A stretch of 60,502 nt of DNA from Methanobacteriota archaeon (GCA_017885655.1 JAFNFQ010000007.1:1-60502); one strand, 5' to 3'; shown: positions 33,691 to 41,829, counted from the stretch's first letter. Program-made: numbers and translations. The notes: generated by a model not told the origin, from the sequence alone.

Positions 33691-34656
33691 CTAGAACAGG
33701 TGCTCGTCGGCAATCCTCGCCGGACCGCCGACCCAGCACCTGATGGTCTCGAGTCCCAGCTCCTGTATCTCCCTCTCGACCTCCTCGACTCTATCGGGGA
33801 AAGTGTTCACATAGACCGTCGCGCCCGTGTCGATTGAGAAGAATGCGGGGACGTTCTGCTCGCGCAGCTTCCTGACCTTGAGCATGACCTGTACGGTCTC
33901 TGGCCGCCACAGGAGCATCTCCCGTTCCCCTGTCATCGTGATGCCGTGGAGCATGAGCGTGTCCCTCTCCGCGAGAATGCAGATCTTCCCTATGTCCCGC
34001 TGCCTTATCGCGAGCTCCATCTCCATCAGCGAGCGAGGCATCTCCGCGAGGCGTGCCCTGAAGAACGGGGAGGTGAGGACCTCCCTGTGAGCGGTCTCTG
34101 TCTGTTTGTAGGCGGGGACTAACGCGACAATTATCCCCATCTGCAGGTCCTCGCCCGCTAGCTGCTCCGCGTAGCTGTCCTCGTCTCTATTGCCCATCCG
34201 CCATTTCGAGAAGGCGCCGGTCACCGCCCTGGTGGCCGAGCCTGCCCCCCGCCTCGCGAGCTTGGAGACCTCCTGGAGATTGCGGTCCAGTCCCGCCGCA
34301 TCGCACGCGGCGAGCGCGAGCGCGGCGAAACCCGACGCCGAAGCCCCGAGGCCCACGTTCGACGGGAAGCTGTTGACCGATTCCATGCGGAACCTGTCTT
34401 GGATCCCTGCCTTCGCCCGCACCGTGTCAACCACCGCCAAGATCCTCTGCATCTCGTGGCCGGAGAGCGGCATTCCATCGACGACCGCATCATCTCTCTT
34501 GAAATCGCCGAACTCAATCGTCGTGCGCGTGATCAGCGGGGCCGTGCAGACAGATATGGAGTCGTGGTATGGCAGCCTGAGCAGGGGGTCCTTGAGGCCG
34601 TGGTACTTGATCAGACCCTGGATCGGGTGGGCGGTGGCTGACGCCTTCCTCGACAA
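33691..34656 (-). CDS. GHMP-superfamily mevalonate decarboxylase/kinase-type enzyme
   Basis: The 321-residue protein belongs to the diphosphomevalonate decarboxylase branch of GHMP kinases. It has the N-terminal ATAHPIQGLIKYHGLKD segment, the ATP loop VGLGASASGFAALALAA, GAGSATRAVTGAFSKW, and FFSIDTGATVYVNT. As I recall the literature, true decarboxylases have a catalytic Lys (in ALIKYWGK) and Asp (in DAGPN), while Thermoplasma mevalonate 3-kinase lacks both. Here Lys (LIKYHG) and Asp (SIDTGA) are both present, pointing to a decarboxylase acting on mevalonate 5-phosphate or diphosphate. TTG 34656 is chosen because of the strong SD caggagg seven bases upstream. It is coupled to the HAD gene (stop and start two bases apart). 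The IPK-fni-idsA operon at 41-44 kb would use its product. Confidence 0.82.
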   Translation of the reverse strand: MSRKASATAHPIQGLIKYHGLKDPLLRLPYHDSISVCTAPLITRTTIEFGDFKRDDAVVDGMPLSGHEMQRILAVVDTVRAKAGIQDRFRMESVNSFPSNVGLGASASGFAALALAACDAAGLDRNLQEVSKLARRGAGSATRAVTGAFSKWRMGNRDEDSYAEQLAGEDLQMGIIVALVPAYKQTETAHREVLTSPFFRARLAEMPRSLMEMELAIRQRDIGKICILAERDTLMLHGITMTGEREMLLWRPETVQVMLKVRKLREQNVPAFFSIDTGATVYVNTFPDRVEEVEREIQELGLETIRCWVGGPARIADEHLF

Positions 34657-34657
34657 C

Positions 34658-35398
34658 TCAGAGCCTCCTGACTATTGCGTGCAACTCTGAGAAATGGTGT
34701 ATCTCCGCGTCAGCCTGGTCCGTCTTCGCGCCCGGCCATATGCCGGTGTTGTACCATACAGCCCTCATGCCGACGCTCTTCGCACCGCTCACATCGTCCA
34801 AGACATTGTCGCCGACATGGAGGACCTTCTCGGGGGGCAGCTTCAGCCCCTCGAGGGTCTTCTTGAAGATCGCCGGATGGGGCTTCCGCACACCGATCTC
34901 GTCGGAAAACGAAAGGACATCGAAGAAGTCCTGGATTCCATACTTCTTCTGGAGCCCGATCAGGGCCCTGCCCCACGTGCGGCCCGTGTTCGAGATGACC
35001 CCTATCTTGTAGCCGTCTCTCTTGAGGGTCGACAGGCAATCGACGACTCCCGGGTTGAGCGCGGGCGGCCTGTCGAGGACGGCGTTGCTGAACGGCACTC
35101 CGAGCCTCGCGATGAGACCGCCATCGGGCATTTTTCCAGCGCCTGCATATTGAAGGAATAGCGCGATCTGCTCCTCGCCCGAGAGGTCCATGTTCCTGTC
35201 CCATGCATCCTTCAGGTGCCCGGACAGCATCTCGTACGCCTCGGAGAGCTTCTCCGGGCTGATGTCCATCCCCGCCTCCCGCAGGATGTCGCCCATGCCT
35301 TTCAGCCTGTAATCCTTCGCCCACCTCGCGAACTCGTCCGACTGGACCGGCATGTTGGTGATCGTGAACCACCAGTCGAAAGTCACGGCCTTGAGCAT
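34658..35398 (-). CDS. HAD-superfamily hydrolase-like protein
   Basis: The 246-residue protein has the HAD Rossmannoid fold with a helical cap. Motif I reads VTFDWWFTITN: the nucleophile Asp is present, but the usual second Asp (DxD) is Trp. Motif II is VISNTGRTW, motif III the Lys in GVRKPHPAIFKK, motif IV VGDNVLDDVSGAKS. Loss of the second Asp is also seen in haloacid dehalogenase-type members, so the enzyme may not be a standard phosphatase. SD gaggtgag overlaps the archease stop. It lies in the archease-HAD-decarboxylase run, suggesting a role in phosphate ester handling there, which is inference. Confidence 0.85.
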   Translation of the reverse strand: MLKAVTFDWWFTITNMPVQSDEFARWAKDYRLKGMGDILREAGMDISPEKLSEAYEMLSGHLKDAWDRNMDLSGEEQIALFLQYAGAGKMPDGGLIARLGVPFSNAVLDRPPALNPGVVDCLSTLKRDGYKIGVISNTGRTWGRALIGLQKKYGIQDFFDVLSFSDEIGVRKPHPAIFKKTLEGLKLPPEKVLHVGDNVLDDVSGAKSVGMRAVWYNTGIWPGAKTDQADAEIHHFSELHAIVRRL

Positions 35399-35406
35399 TT
35401 CTCACC

Positions 35407-35820
35407 TCAGATGTCGAATATCACCCGCGCGATGCCCTTCCTAGGATTCACCTCGATCATGTGGTAGGTAACCGCCTTAACGACCATGTGCAGGTGGTGC
35501 CTGCCCCTGTCCATGACCTCACCGTCTATCTTTGCATCCAAGGCGCTTCCCTTCATCCTGACGTCGAACCGTTTGAAAAGCAGCCTCTGTGTCTCATGCA
35601 GATACAGCAATTCGCTCAGCCATGCCACCATCAGGTCCTCGGTCGTGTCCGCCTTGAGCTTGATATGGTACTCGCCGACCGTCCTGACACCCCTCAGGTC
35701 GGTGATGAGGCTGAACATGCCGGCCGCAGCATTCGCGAAGAGATCGTCCATGCTCTTGCCGTATGCGGCGATCCCGACGTCAGCGGTGTGGGCTATCTGC
35801 TCATAGCGTTTGCTAGCCAC
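35407..35820 (-). CDS. Archease
   Basis: Archease activates the RNA ligase RtcB for multiple turnovers in tRNA splicing and RNA repair. The 137-residue length and sequence fit: YEQIAHTADVGIAAYGKSMDDLFANAAAGMFSLI at the N-terminus, DTTEDLMVAWLSELLYLHETQRLLF, and VKAVTYHMIEVNPRKGIARVIFDI at the C-terminus (the strand carrying metal ligands D and H). The start is GTG 35820; no good SD is seen, so it may be coupled to queE ending 37 nt upstream. RtcB itself is not in this window. The following HAD gene is 8 nt downstream. Confidence 0.93.
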   Translation of the reverse strand: MASKRYEQIAHTADVGIAAYGKSMDDLFANAAAGMFSLITDLRGVRTVGEYHIKLKADTTEDLMVAWLSELLYLHETQRLLFKRFDVRMKGSALDAKIDGEVMDRGRHHLHMVVKAVTYHMIEVNPRKGIARVIFDI

Positions 35821-35857
35821 GGATTGCGGTAGAAATGGCGGGTAGATGAATGTTCGT

Positions 35858-36538
35858 CTAGACGCCCTTCTTGTCTCCCCAGATTATCTTGTGCAGTTGA
35901 GGCAGGACGCGGACATCCAGACCGTCCTCGATGACCCACGAGACCAAGGGCAGCATGTTCCTGCCTCCCTCGGGCTGGAAGACTATCGCACACGGTATCT
36001 CGTACTTGCCCATGATCTCCTTGGCGTAGATGTAGTCGCGGCGGTCAGCGACAACGAACTTGACCTGGTCCTCCTTCTTCAGCTGTTTCAGGTTCTCGAA
36101 CCTCATGCGCTTTTCCATCCCTGATGAGGGGCACTTGATGTCCATGCTTATTGCGATCCCGGGAAGGCGGGGGACGCCGTCCAGTGGCATCGCGCCGTTC
36201 GTCTCGAGGAGCACGTTGTAGCCCGCCCTGGCGAGTCTCTCCATCAGGGTCCCCGCCTGCTTGTGCGCGAGCGGCTCCCCGCCGGTCAGGCAGACATTCC
36301 TGGGAGGCAAGGAAGCGACCTTCTCCACGATCTCGTCGATCGTCATCACCGTGCCGTCGTAGAGCGCCCTCGTCTCGTCGCACCACTTGCACCTCAGGGG
36401 GCATCCAGTCACCCTCACGAACGCGGAGGGCAGACCCATCTGCGGGCCCTCTCCCTGTATGGACTGGTAGATCTCGCAGATGAGCATCTTGTTCGGGTCC
36501 TTCGGCAGCTTCGGCATCAGCGGTTCATCTTTGTTCAT
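35858..36538 (-). CDS. queE: 7-carboxy-7-deazaguanine synthase
   Basis: QueE is a radical SAM enzyme that contracts carboxytetrahydropterin to 7-carboxy-7-deazaguanine, an early step to archaeosine in tRNA. In the 226-residue product the cluster motif is CPLRCKWC (46-53), preceded by the family start ICEIYQSIQGEGPQMGLPSAFVRVTG, and followed by LTGGEPLAHK and LLETNGA (SAM and substrate binding). I chose ATG 36538, inside the end of queC (14-nt overlap), because of SD ggaggatc at 36547-36554; a longer frame to 36571 adds nothing recognisable. queC and queE are coupled. Confidence 0.95.
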   Translation of the reverse strand: MNKDEPLMPKLPKDPNKMLICEIYQSIQGEGPQMGLPSAFVRVTGCPLRCKWCDETRALYDGTVMTIDEIVEKVASLPPRNVCLTGGEPLAHKQAGTLMERLARAGYNVLLETNGAMPLDGVPRLPGIAISMDIKCPSSGMEKRMRFENLKQLKKEDQVKFVVADRRDYIYAKEIMGKYEIPCAIVFQPEGGRNMLPLVSWVIEDGLDVRVLPQLHKIIWGDKKGV

Positions 36539-37211
36539 ACTCGATCGGATCCTCCATCCCCGCCTCGGCAAAGGCTTTGAGCCTGATCGTGCAGGAGTCG
36601 CATTTACCGCAGGCCTTCTTCCCGCCGATATAGCAGGACCATGTGAGTTCGAACGGGACTTTGAGCACCTTACCGCGCTCGATAATTTCCCGTTTGCCCA
36701 TGCGGATCAGAGGCGCCTCGATGCTGACAGGCTTGCCCTCCACGCCACGCTTCGTTCCGAGGGCCGACACTCTCCTGAACGCGTCAAGGAACTCAGGTCT
36801 GCAGTCCGGATAGCCCGAATAGTCGACGGAATGAGCGCCAATGAAGACTGCGTCCGCGCCGAGGGCCTCGGCCCACGACAGACCAAGGCCGAGGAGGACG
36901 GTGTTCCTCGCCGGAACGTAGGTGGCGGGGATGTCCGTTCCGATGGCTTCGCTTGGACACTCCTCGGGGACGTTGATGCTCTTGTCCGTCAGCGCCGAGC
37001 CGCCGAATCCCGCCAAGTCGACTCGGAGGATTCTGTGCACTTTGACGCCTAAAGCTATGGCAACCCCTTTCGCTGCATCCAGTTCCCGGAGGTGTCTCTG
37101 TCCGTAGTCGACAGTGAGCGCATGGACATGAAAACCTTCGTGTACTGCGATTGCAGCCGCGACTGCAGAGTCCAATCCTCCGGAGAGAAGAACCACCGCC
37201 TTTCCGGCCAT
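36525..37211 (-). CDS. queC: 7-cyano-7-deazaguanine synthase
   Basis: QueC is an ATP-dependent amidoligase that converts the carboxy precursor to preQ0. The 228-residue protein has the PP-loop SGGLDSAVAAAIA (9-21), DYGQRHLRELDAA, and the substrate-site VPARNTVLLGLGLSWAEALGA. A zinc site is formed by cysteines in WSCYIGGKKACGKCDSC. ATG 37211 is chosen because the protein then starts with MAGKAVVLLSGG. A weak TATA-like cttatcagg lies about 25 nt upstream. The pathway leads to archaeosine at G15 of tRNA in archaea; queD and the archaeosine transglycosylase are not in view. Confidence 0.95.
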   Translation of the reverse strand: MAGKAVVLLSGGLDSAVAAAIAVHEGFHVHALTVDYGQRHLRELDAAKGVAIALGVKVHRILRVDLAGFGGSALTDKSINVPEECPSEAIGTDIPATYVPARNTVLLGLGLSWAEALGADAVFIGAHSVDYSGYPDCRPEFLDAFRRVSALGTKRGVEGKPVSIEAPLIRMGKREIIERGKVLKVPFELTWSCYIGGKKACGKCDSCTIRLKAFAEAGMEDPIEYEQR

Positions 37212-37275
37212 GATGCTTGAACGGGAGGCTTCCTGATAAGTCTTTACTTTGACGAGGCTAACCGAACGTGAGCGC

Positions 37276-37974
37276 TCACACCAGCGCATCGATGGCGGCT
37301 TCGTAGGTGGCCTTGCCGCCCGACACTTGGCCCTCAAAGACATTCCTGACTACGCCTTCCTTGTCGAGGATGTATGTTCTCGGCGTCCCTGCCAGGCCGT
37401 ATTGCTTGGAGACGCTTCCGTCGGTATCGAGGGCATATGGCCAGTATGTATTGTGAGCTTGCTTGAACAATTCAATCCTTGCATTAGTGTCGGCATCAAG
37501 ATAGGAGTTGGCATCGACGCTGAAGAAGTTGGCCACGGAAACCCTGTCGTTGTAAACTTGCGCGAGGACGTACCCCTCGGCATCGCAGTGGCCGCAATCG
37601 ACATCCATGAACCCGAGTAGTGTCGGCTTGCCCCTCAGGTCGGACAGCTTGATTGGGTTGCCATCGGAGGTTGTCAAAGTGATTTCTGGCGCCGTCTGGC
37701 CCACGCCAATCCCGGTGGCGTTGGCGGTGGGCTTTTGAAGGGCGACGAAGAGGACAACGACGATTATGATCGCAAGGACCGCAAGCGGCCAGGCCCGTTT
37801 CATCTCGAATTTCGGTTTGCTCGATGCCTTGGCAGCCTTCGTCTGAGTCGTCTCCTCCTTTGTCAGGACAGATCTGAGGTCGATCTTCTCGCGGGGGTGC
37901 TGCGTCTTCACGTGCCTCTCGAGGTTTTCGAGTTTTACGGGGACGCCGCAGACCGGGCACTTCTTCGTCGCCAT
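37276..37974 (-). CDS. Membrane-anchored thioredoxin-like (TlpA/redoxin) protein with N-terminal zinc finger
   Basis: The 232-residue protein has an unusual order. Residues 6-26 are a C2H2 finger (CPVCGVPVKLENLERHVKTQH). A Lys/Thr-rich linker and one membrane helix (62-80, WPLAVLAIIIVVVLFVAL) follow. Residues about 88-232 are a redoxin domain with the start APEITLTTSDGNPIKLSDLRG, the redox pair Cys127-Gly-His-Cys130, and cis-Pro in YGLAGTPRTYIL. The zinc finger should be in the cytosol and the redoxin outside. This would keep exported proteins reduced or act in cytochrome assembly. No dsb or ccd gene is adjacent. Confidence 0.85.
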   Translation of the reverse strand: MATKKCPVCGVPVKLENLERHVKTQHPREKIDLRSVLTKEETTQTKAAKASSKPKFEMKRAWPLAVLAIIIVVVLFVALQKPTANATGIGVGQTAPEITLTTSDGNPIKLSDLRGKPTLLGFMDVDCGHCDAEGYVLAQVYNDRVSVANFFSVDANSYLDADTNARIELFKQAHNTYWPYALDTDGSVSKQYGLAGTPRTYILDKEGVVRNVFEGQVSGGKATYEAAIDALV

Positions 37975-38044
37975 TGGCGTTAGAATGAGAAGATTGGAAC
38001 CTATTGAATCTTCCGAAGCGCCAGTTCAGGGTCAGACAGGGGCG

Positions 38045-39028
38045 TCAGGACTTAATCTCGTCCATCTCGTAGTCCTTCCACTGCCTCTCGCCGAGGACGA
38101 TTTCGAACTCCTGTGGAGTCAGTATAGGCTTCTTGAACATCAGGTAGTCCTCTATCGCGACCCTCGGGCAGGCTGTGTTGACCCATGCATCGATCTTGTA
38201 CCCGTCGAGGGCGTCCTGGCTCACGAGGTCCATGATGAATATCTGCGCGAGCTTGTCGTGCTTCTCCGCGAGGCTGAGGAGGTATTGAGCCAGCTCCATC
38301 CTATGCTGTCCCAGCTTCGTGGAGACGAGGATTCCGAAAGTGCCGGCGGACTGTGCGGTCGTTATGGCGCCGTGCCTCTGCCTTATCGTCCGGTCTTTTT
38401 CCTCGTCGAGCCGTCTGGCCGTTCCTTTCTCGACGTCAGCCACAACGACGGGTTTCGGCGTCATGAGGGCGACCGCGAGCGGGTGGAAATCACCCGAGCC
38501 GACAAAGAGGAAGCAGTCGACGTCATTCTCCACCGCCCTAGCGACGGAGTAGTCGCAACCGAGGAGCTGTCCCTCGTACGCAATGCGCCCGCCAGTCTTC
38601 CCGACGAAGACCGAGTAGCCCTTCTGCTCCAGGTATTCCCTGACCTTCGGTACCCAGCCGCGGAACTGCGTGGTCGTGAGCAGTCCGACGTTCATCCCTG
38701 GTAGGGGCAGGGCATTGTCGAGGAAGGCGAGGTTCTCCGGCGGCGGGAGCGGGTTGTCGTAGAAGAACACGTTCTTATAGTGCAGGTCAGGGATCGGCGC
38801 GTGCCCGAGGTGGACGATCAGGTCGACGGGCATCTGCTTCACGTCGCAAGCACCGAACGACGGGTCTGCCGACAGCATCACGGGGACGTCCGTCTCTTGC
38901 TGAAGCTTCCTTGCGATGTCCACCGCCCTCGTTTTCAGGCCGGCGGGGAACTGCAAGCCCACAATCTTCGCTCCACTGTGCAGTATGGCCTCCACGCACC
39001 TGTCGAACTCCAGGTCTTCTCGCTCCAT
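38045..39028 (-). CDS. dph2: Diphthamide synthase 2-(3-amino-3-carboxypropyl)histidine synthase (Dph2)
   Basis: Dph2 starts diphthamide synthesis on elongation factor 2 by a non-canonical radical SAM reaction. The three [4Fe-4S] cysteines, far apart in sequence as in the family, are Cys61 (DPSFGACD), Cys158 (LLGCDYS) and Cys287 (NTACPRVA). The 327-residue length is typical of archaeal homodimeric Dph2. The IVGLQFPAGLKTRA start and LIVHLGHAPIPDL are conserved. ATG 39028 is chosen, with a TATA-like gaaatagaag about 25 nt upstream; the in-frame TTG at 39037 is an alternative. Confidence 0.94.
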   Translation of the reverse strand: MEREDLEFDRCVEAILHSGAKIVGLQFPAGLKTRAVDIARKLQQETDVPVMLSADPSFGACDVKQMPVDLIVHLGHAPIPDLHYKNVFFYDNPLPPPENLAFLDNALPLPGMNVGLLTTTQFRGWVPKVREYLEQKGYSVFVGKTGGRIAYEGQLLGCDYSVARAVENDVDCFLFVGSGDFHPLAVALMTPKPVVVADVEKGTARRLDEEKDRTIRQRHGAITTAQSAGTFGILVSTKLGQHRMELAQYLLSLAEKHDKLAQIFIMDLVSQDALDGYKIDAWVNTACPRVAIEDYLMFKKPILTPQEFEIVLGERQWKDYEMDEIKS

Positions 39029-39088
39029 TGTGCCCAACCTACGCCATGCTTCTATTTCAGCTTGACCGGTTTCGCGCGGCCGAAAAGC

Positions 39089-40237
39089 TCAGATTTCACC
39101 GAGTTTCCTGCAGCATTCCACCAGATCCTCGGAAAAAGCCTCGGCGGCCTTCGGCGAGATGTGGGGCATCACGACAATCCTGAGGCACCTCGGATGGCGG
39201 GCGGCGGATGTCCTCCAACCGTGCTTCTCGAGCTGCCTCTGCACGGCGCCGACATCCTTGACCATGACGCCAAGCACGTTCATCAGCGGCTTGACGGCGA
39301 TTCTCAGGCCCGCTTCCTGGACTCGCTTCGCTATCAGCTCTGTCGCCTTCACGCACCGCCTAACGACTTTAATGTATCCTTCGCGACCAGTCAAGCGCAT
39401 CGCGGCGTAGGTGGCGGCGACCCCCGCGCTGTTCCTGGTGCCTAGGAGCGAAGTCTGGTAGACGCTAGTGAGATATGGCGACTCCACTGCTATCTTGTTG
39501 AAATGGTCGGCCTGTCTCACCAGCAGTGCCGAACCGGGGATGGTGGCCATGCCCATCTTGTGCGAGTCGAGGACTATCGAGCTCACGCCGGACACCCTGA
39601 AGTCCCAAGGAGGGACGTTGACGCCAATCTCCTCGAGGAACGGCAGCACGAACCCGCCGAAGGCCGCGTCCACGTGGAGGGGCACGCGGTCCTGGCAGAT
39701 CTCCCCAAGCTCGCCGATCGGATCGACCTGGCCAAGCTCCGTCGTCCCCGCCACCGCCACGACCGCGGCGGTGTCCCTGTCTATCTTCCTCCTCGCCTCG
39801 TCCACCCTGATGCGGTACGCCTCGTCGAGGCCGACCGGCACCGGCTTCAGCCCTAGAAGGTCCGCGGCCTTGAGGACCGAGAAGTGGGCATTTTCTCCAT
39901 AGACGACCTTCTTCTTCTTCGTCACGTTCCTCGCGAGCCAGAGCGCGGTGATGTTCCCCTCGGTCCCGCCGGAGATCGTGAAACCGCCGCCACCCCTGCT
40001 GTGCAGCATCTCGCCGAGCTGATTGATGACCTCCCTCTCCAGCCGCCATGTCCCCTTGTAGTAGGCGGGGTTGCCGAGGTTCACCTCGAGGAACTGCGCG
40101 TGGGCCTCGGCCGCGAGCGGCAGCGGCTCGGTGCACATGGAACCGAGTATCCTCTGGTCAGAGAAGTGGAGGTCCTCCTCCCACGCCTTGCGGAGTTCCT
40201 GGAGGACTTTCTGCTTGGAGCTGCCGTATTTCCACAT
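39089..40237 (-). CDS. mfnA: L-tyrosine/L-aspartate decarboxylase MfnA
   Basis: MfnA is a group II PLP-dependent decarboxylase. In methanogens it makes tyramine for methanofuran; in other archaea it makes beta-alanine for coenzyme A from aspartate. The 382-residue protein has the PLP lysine at 227 in LDSHKMGMATIPG, HVDAAFGGFVLPF (188-200), and the substrate-side GGFTISGGTEGNITALWLARN. No methanofuran gene is nearby, so the coenzyme A role is the likelier one here. ATG 40237 lies about 26 nt from the TATA box (tgatatatccg on the minus strand, 40260-40269), so the transcript is leaderless. Confidence 0.92.
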   Translation of the reverse strand: MWKYGSSKQKVLQELRKAWEEDLHFSDQRILGSMCTEPLPLAAEAHAQFLEVNLGNPAYYKGTWRLEREVINQLGEMLHSRGGGGFTISGGTEGNITALWLARNVTKKKKVVYGENAHFSVLKAADLLGLKPVPVGLDEAYRIRVDEARRKIDRDTAAVVAVAGTTELGQVDPIGELGEICQDRVPLHVDAAFGGFVLPFLEEIGVNVPPWDFRVSGVSSIVLDSHKMGMATIPGSALLVRQADHFNKIAVESPYLTSVYQTSLLGTRNSAGVAATYAAMRLTGREGYIKVVRRCVKATELIAKRVQEAGLRIAVKPLMNVLGVMVKDVGAVQRQLEKHGWRTSAARHPRCLRIVVMPHISPKAAEAFSEDLVECCRKLGEI

Positions 40238-40287
40238 TGGGGTCGAGTGGAAAGAACAGCGGATATATCAGGCCTGTGCCCCGCGGG

Positions 40288-40821
40288 CTACTGCCCCATG
40301 GGGTGGTACTGGGCGCGCTTGCCGCCCGTCTCGATCTCCATGTGACACGGCGTCGGCAGCTTCGAACCGCCCTTCCTCAGCGCTTCCTTCGCGTGCGGTA
40401 TGTTCGCATCGGTGGTGGATATCGTTATTATGCGCATCCCAATCCTCACTCGCGCCGCCGTGCCGACGGGGGATCCGAAAGCGCGCCTCATCCCCTGGGA
40501 TATCCGGTCCGCTCCCGCACCGACCGCTATCTTGTTCTCGCGCAGGACGTTGTGCGGGTAGAGCCTCATCTTCAGGTGGTAGCTGGTCCCCGCCATCTTG
40601 GCGATGTACCTGTTGGCCGCTATCCTGGCGGATTCCAGGGCGATGTGCCGTATCTGGCAGGGCTCGTTCGCCACGAGATGCACCGCCACGGGGAACTTGG
40701 TCTTCGCGTCACCTATGTCAAACTGGGTGATTCTGTTGCTGGGGATGCCGCCCATGTACTTCTTGCGGGTGTAGGCCTGCCCCATGATTCGACGATACAT
40801 GCAGTTGGGTTTTCGGACCAT
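40288..40821 (-). CDS. rpl10e: Ribosomal protein L10e (uL16)
   Basis: L10e/uL16 sits in the large subunit near the peptidyl transferase centre and tRNA elbow. The 177-residue protein shows the archaeal/eukaryotic start PNCMYRRIMGQAYTRKKYMGGIPSNRI, the QIRHIALESARIAANRYI helix, the flexible P-site loop GAGADRISQGMRRAFGSPVGTAARV, and the IITISTTDANIPHAKEALRKG end. A TATA box (ccttaaatag on the minus strand, 40853-40864) precedes the ATG by about 37 nt, leaving an 11-nt leader. The gene is monocistronic. Confidence 0.97.
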   Translation of the reverse strand: MVRKPNCMYRRIMGQAYTRKKYMGGIPSNRITQFDIGDAKTKFPVAVHLVANEPCQIRHIALESARIAANRYIAKMAGTSYHLKMRLYPHNVLRENKIAVGAGADRISQGMRRAFGSPVGTAARVRIGMRIITISTTDANIPHAKEALRKGGSKLPTPCHMEIETGGKRAQYHPMGQ

Positions 40822-40894
40822 GGCTATCGGAGTTGAATCCTAACCTTCGAGTTCTATTTAAGGCTTGTCTGGTGAGTGATTTCGCCGAAACAGC

Positions 40895-40930
40895 AAAAGC
40901 CCCTCGGAGGGAGGGGGCATCGCCCCCTCG
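40895..40930 (-). terminator. GC-rich hairpins with a T-run, minus-strand terminator
   Basis: The 8-nt perfect stem gagggggc (40911-40918) / gccccctc (40922-40929) has a 3-nt loop. On the minus strand it is followed by a second possible stem (ccctc with gaggg) and then CTTTT (about 40894-40898). It lies right behind the gene fragment ending at 40934 and may end that transcript. Confidence 0.5.
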
Positions 40931-40933
40931 CGC

Positions 40934-41020
40934 TCACGGGACTACCTTGAACGAGAACGTCTTCACGCCCGGGTCGCTCCCGTCGAATATGCCGGGATGC
41001 GCACGCTCACCGGAGAATCT
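40934..41020 (-). pseudogene. C-terminal remnant of a secreted-protein gene
   Basis: The minus strand between the IPK promoter and the terminator reads P-G-I-F-D-G-S-D-P-G-V-K-T-F-S-F-K-V-V-P-stop, a convincing C-terminal beta strand of an exported protein (the G-V-K-T-F-S-F-K-V pattern is frequent at the end of cupredoxin-like and other beta-sandwich domains). The frame stays open into the IPK start but loses resemblance and has no room for a promoter. It is either the end of a truncated gene or chance. The family is unnamed. Confidence 0.35.
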
Positions 41021-41028
41021 ATAAATAG
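41018..41028 (+). promoter_or_regulatory. TATA box of the IPK-fni-idsA operon
   Basis: tctataaatag sits about 30 nt before ATG 41056, fixing that ATG rather than TTG 41041 as the start of the isopentenyl phosphate kinase gene. Confidence 0.65.
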
Positions 41029-41055
41029 AGCGCCCCAGCTTTGCCGCCGAGAAGC

Positions 41056-41829
41056 ATGCTTCTGGTGAAACTTGGCGGGAGCGTGATCACGGACAAGTCG
41101 AGACTGAGGACCGCCCGCCCATCCGTTCTGAAACGCCTGGCGAGGGAGGTGTCTGCAACGAAGGAGCAGATCATCCTCGTGCACGGCGCAGGCTCGTTCG
41201 GTCACATCCTCGCCAAGAGATACAGATTGCACGAAGGGTACCGCGATGAGTCTCAACTGCGCGGAGTGAGTGAGGTCCAAAGGGACGTCAGGCGACTGAA
41301 CCTCATGGTGGACGATGCCCTGCTGGGGGCTGGCCTGAACCCCATGCCGATACCGCCGAGCCTCGTCGTGAGGTTCGTCGATGGCAGGCTGCACGACATC
41401 GAGACCAGGCCTTTCATCCAGTGCCTCGGCCTCAGGATGACCCCCGTGACGTTCGGCGACGTCGTCTTCGACTCGGAGAGGAGGTTCGGGATATGCTCGG
41501 GCGACGACCTGATCGGGCTTCTCCATGGCTACTTTCCGGCGAGCAAGACAATCCTCGTGACGGATGTGGACGGCGTCTTCACGAGCGATCCGAAGAAGAA
41601 GGGGAGGCGCGAGCTGTTGCGCGAGGTCAGGATCGGGGACATGGGCAGGTTGAACCTGTCCGTCCGCGCGGGGAAGGACGTCACCGGGGGGATTGAGGGG
41701 AAGCTGAGGAAGATGTTCAAGGTCATGGAGTCCGGCGACGAGTTCTGGATCCTGAACGGCCTCGTCCCCGGCCGTCTCAGCGACGCGATCAAGGGGAAGA
41801 GGTTCATCGGGACCAGGGTGGTGGCATAG
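41056..41829 (+). CDS. Isopentenyl phosphate kinase
   Basis: IPK phosphorylates isopentenyl phosphate to IPP, the last phosphorylation of the archaeal mevalonate pathway. The 257-residue protein is of the amino acid kinase fold: MLLVKLGGSVITDKS at the N-terminus, HGAGSFGH (43-50) with the catalytic His50 typical of IPK, VTFGDVVFD, ILVTDVDGVFTSDPK, and DVTGGIEGKLRKMFKV for ATP. It fits the neighbouring decarboxylase-type enzyme, whose product would be isopentenyl phosphate if it acts on mevalonate phosphate. The stop TAG directly abuts the fni ATG. Confidence 0.95.
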   Translation: MLLVKLGGSVITDKSRLRTARPSVLKRLAREVSATKEQIILVHGAGSFGHILAKRYRLHEGYRDESQLRGVSEVQRDVRRLNLMVDDALLGAGLNPMPIPPSLVVRFVDGRLHDIETRPFIQCLGLRMTPVTFGDVVFDSERRFGICSGDDLIGLLHGYFPASKTILVTDVDGVFTSDPKKKGRRELLREVRIGDMGRLNLSVRAGKDVTGGIEGKLRKMFKVMESGDEFWILNGLVPGRLSDAIKGKRFIGTRVVA

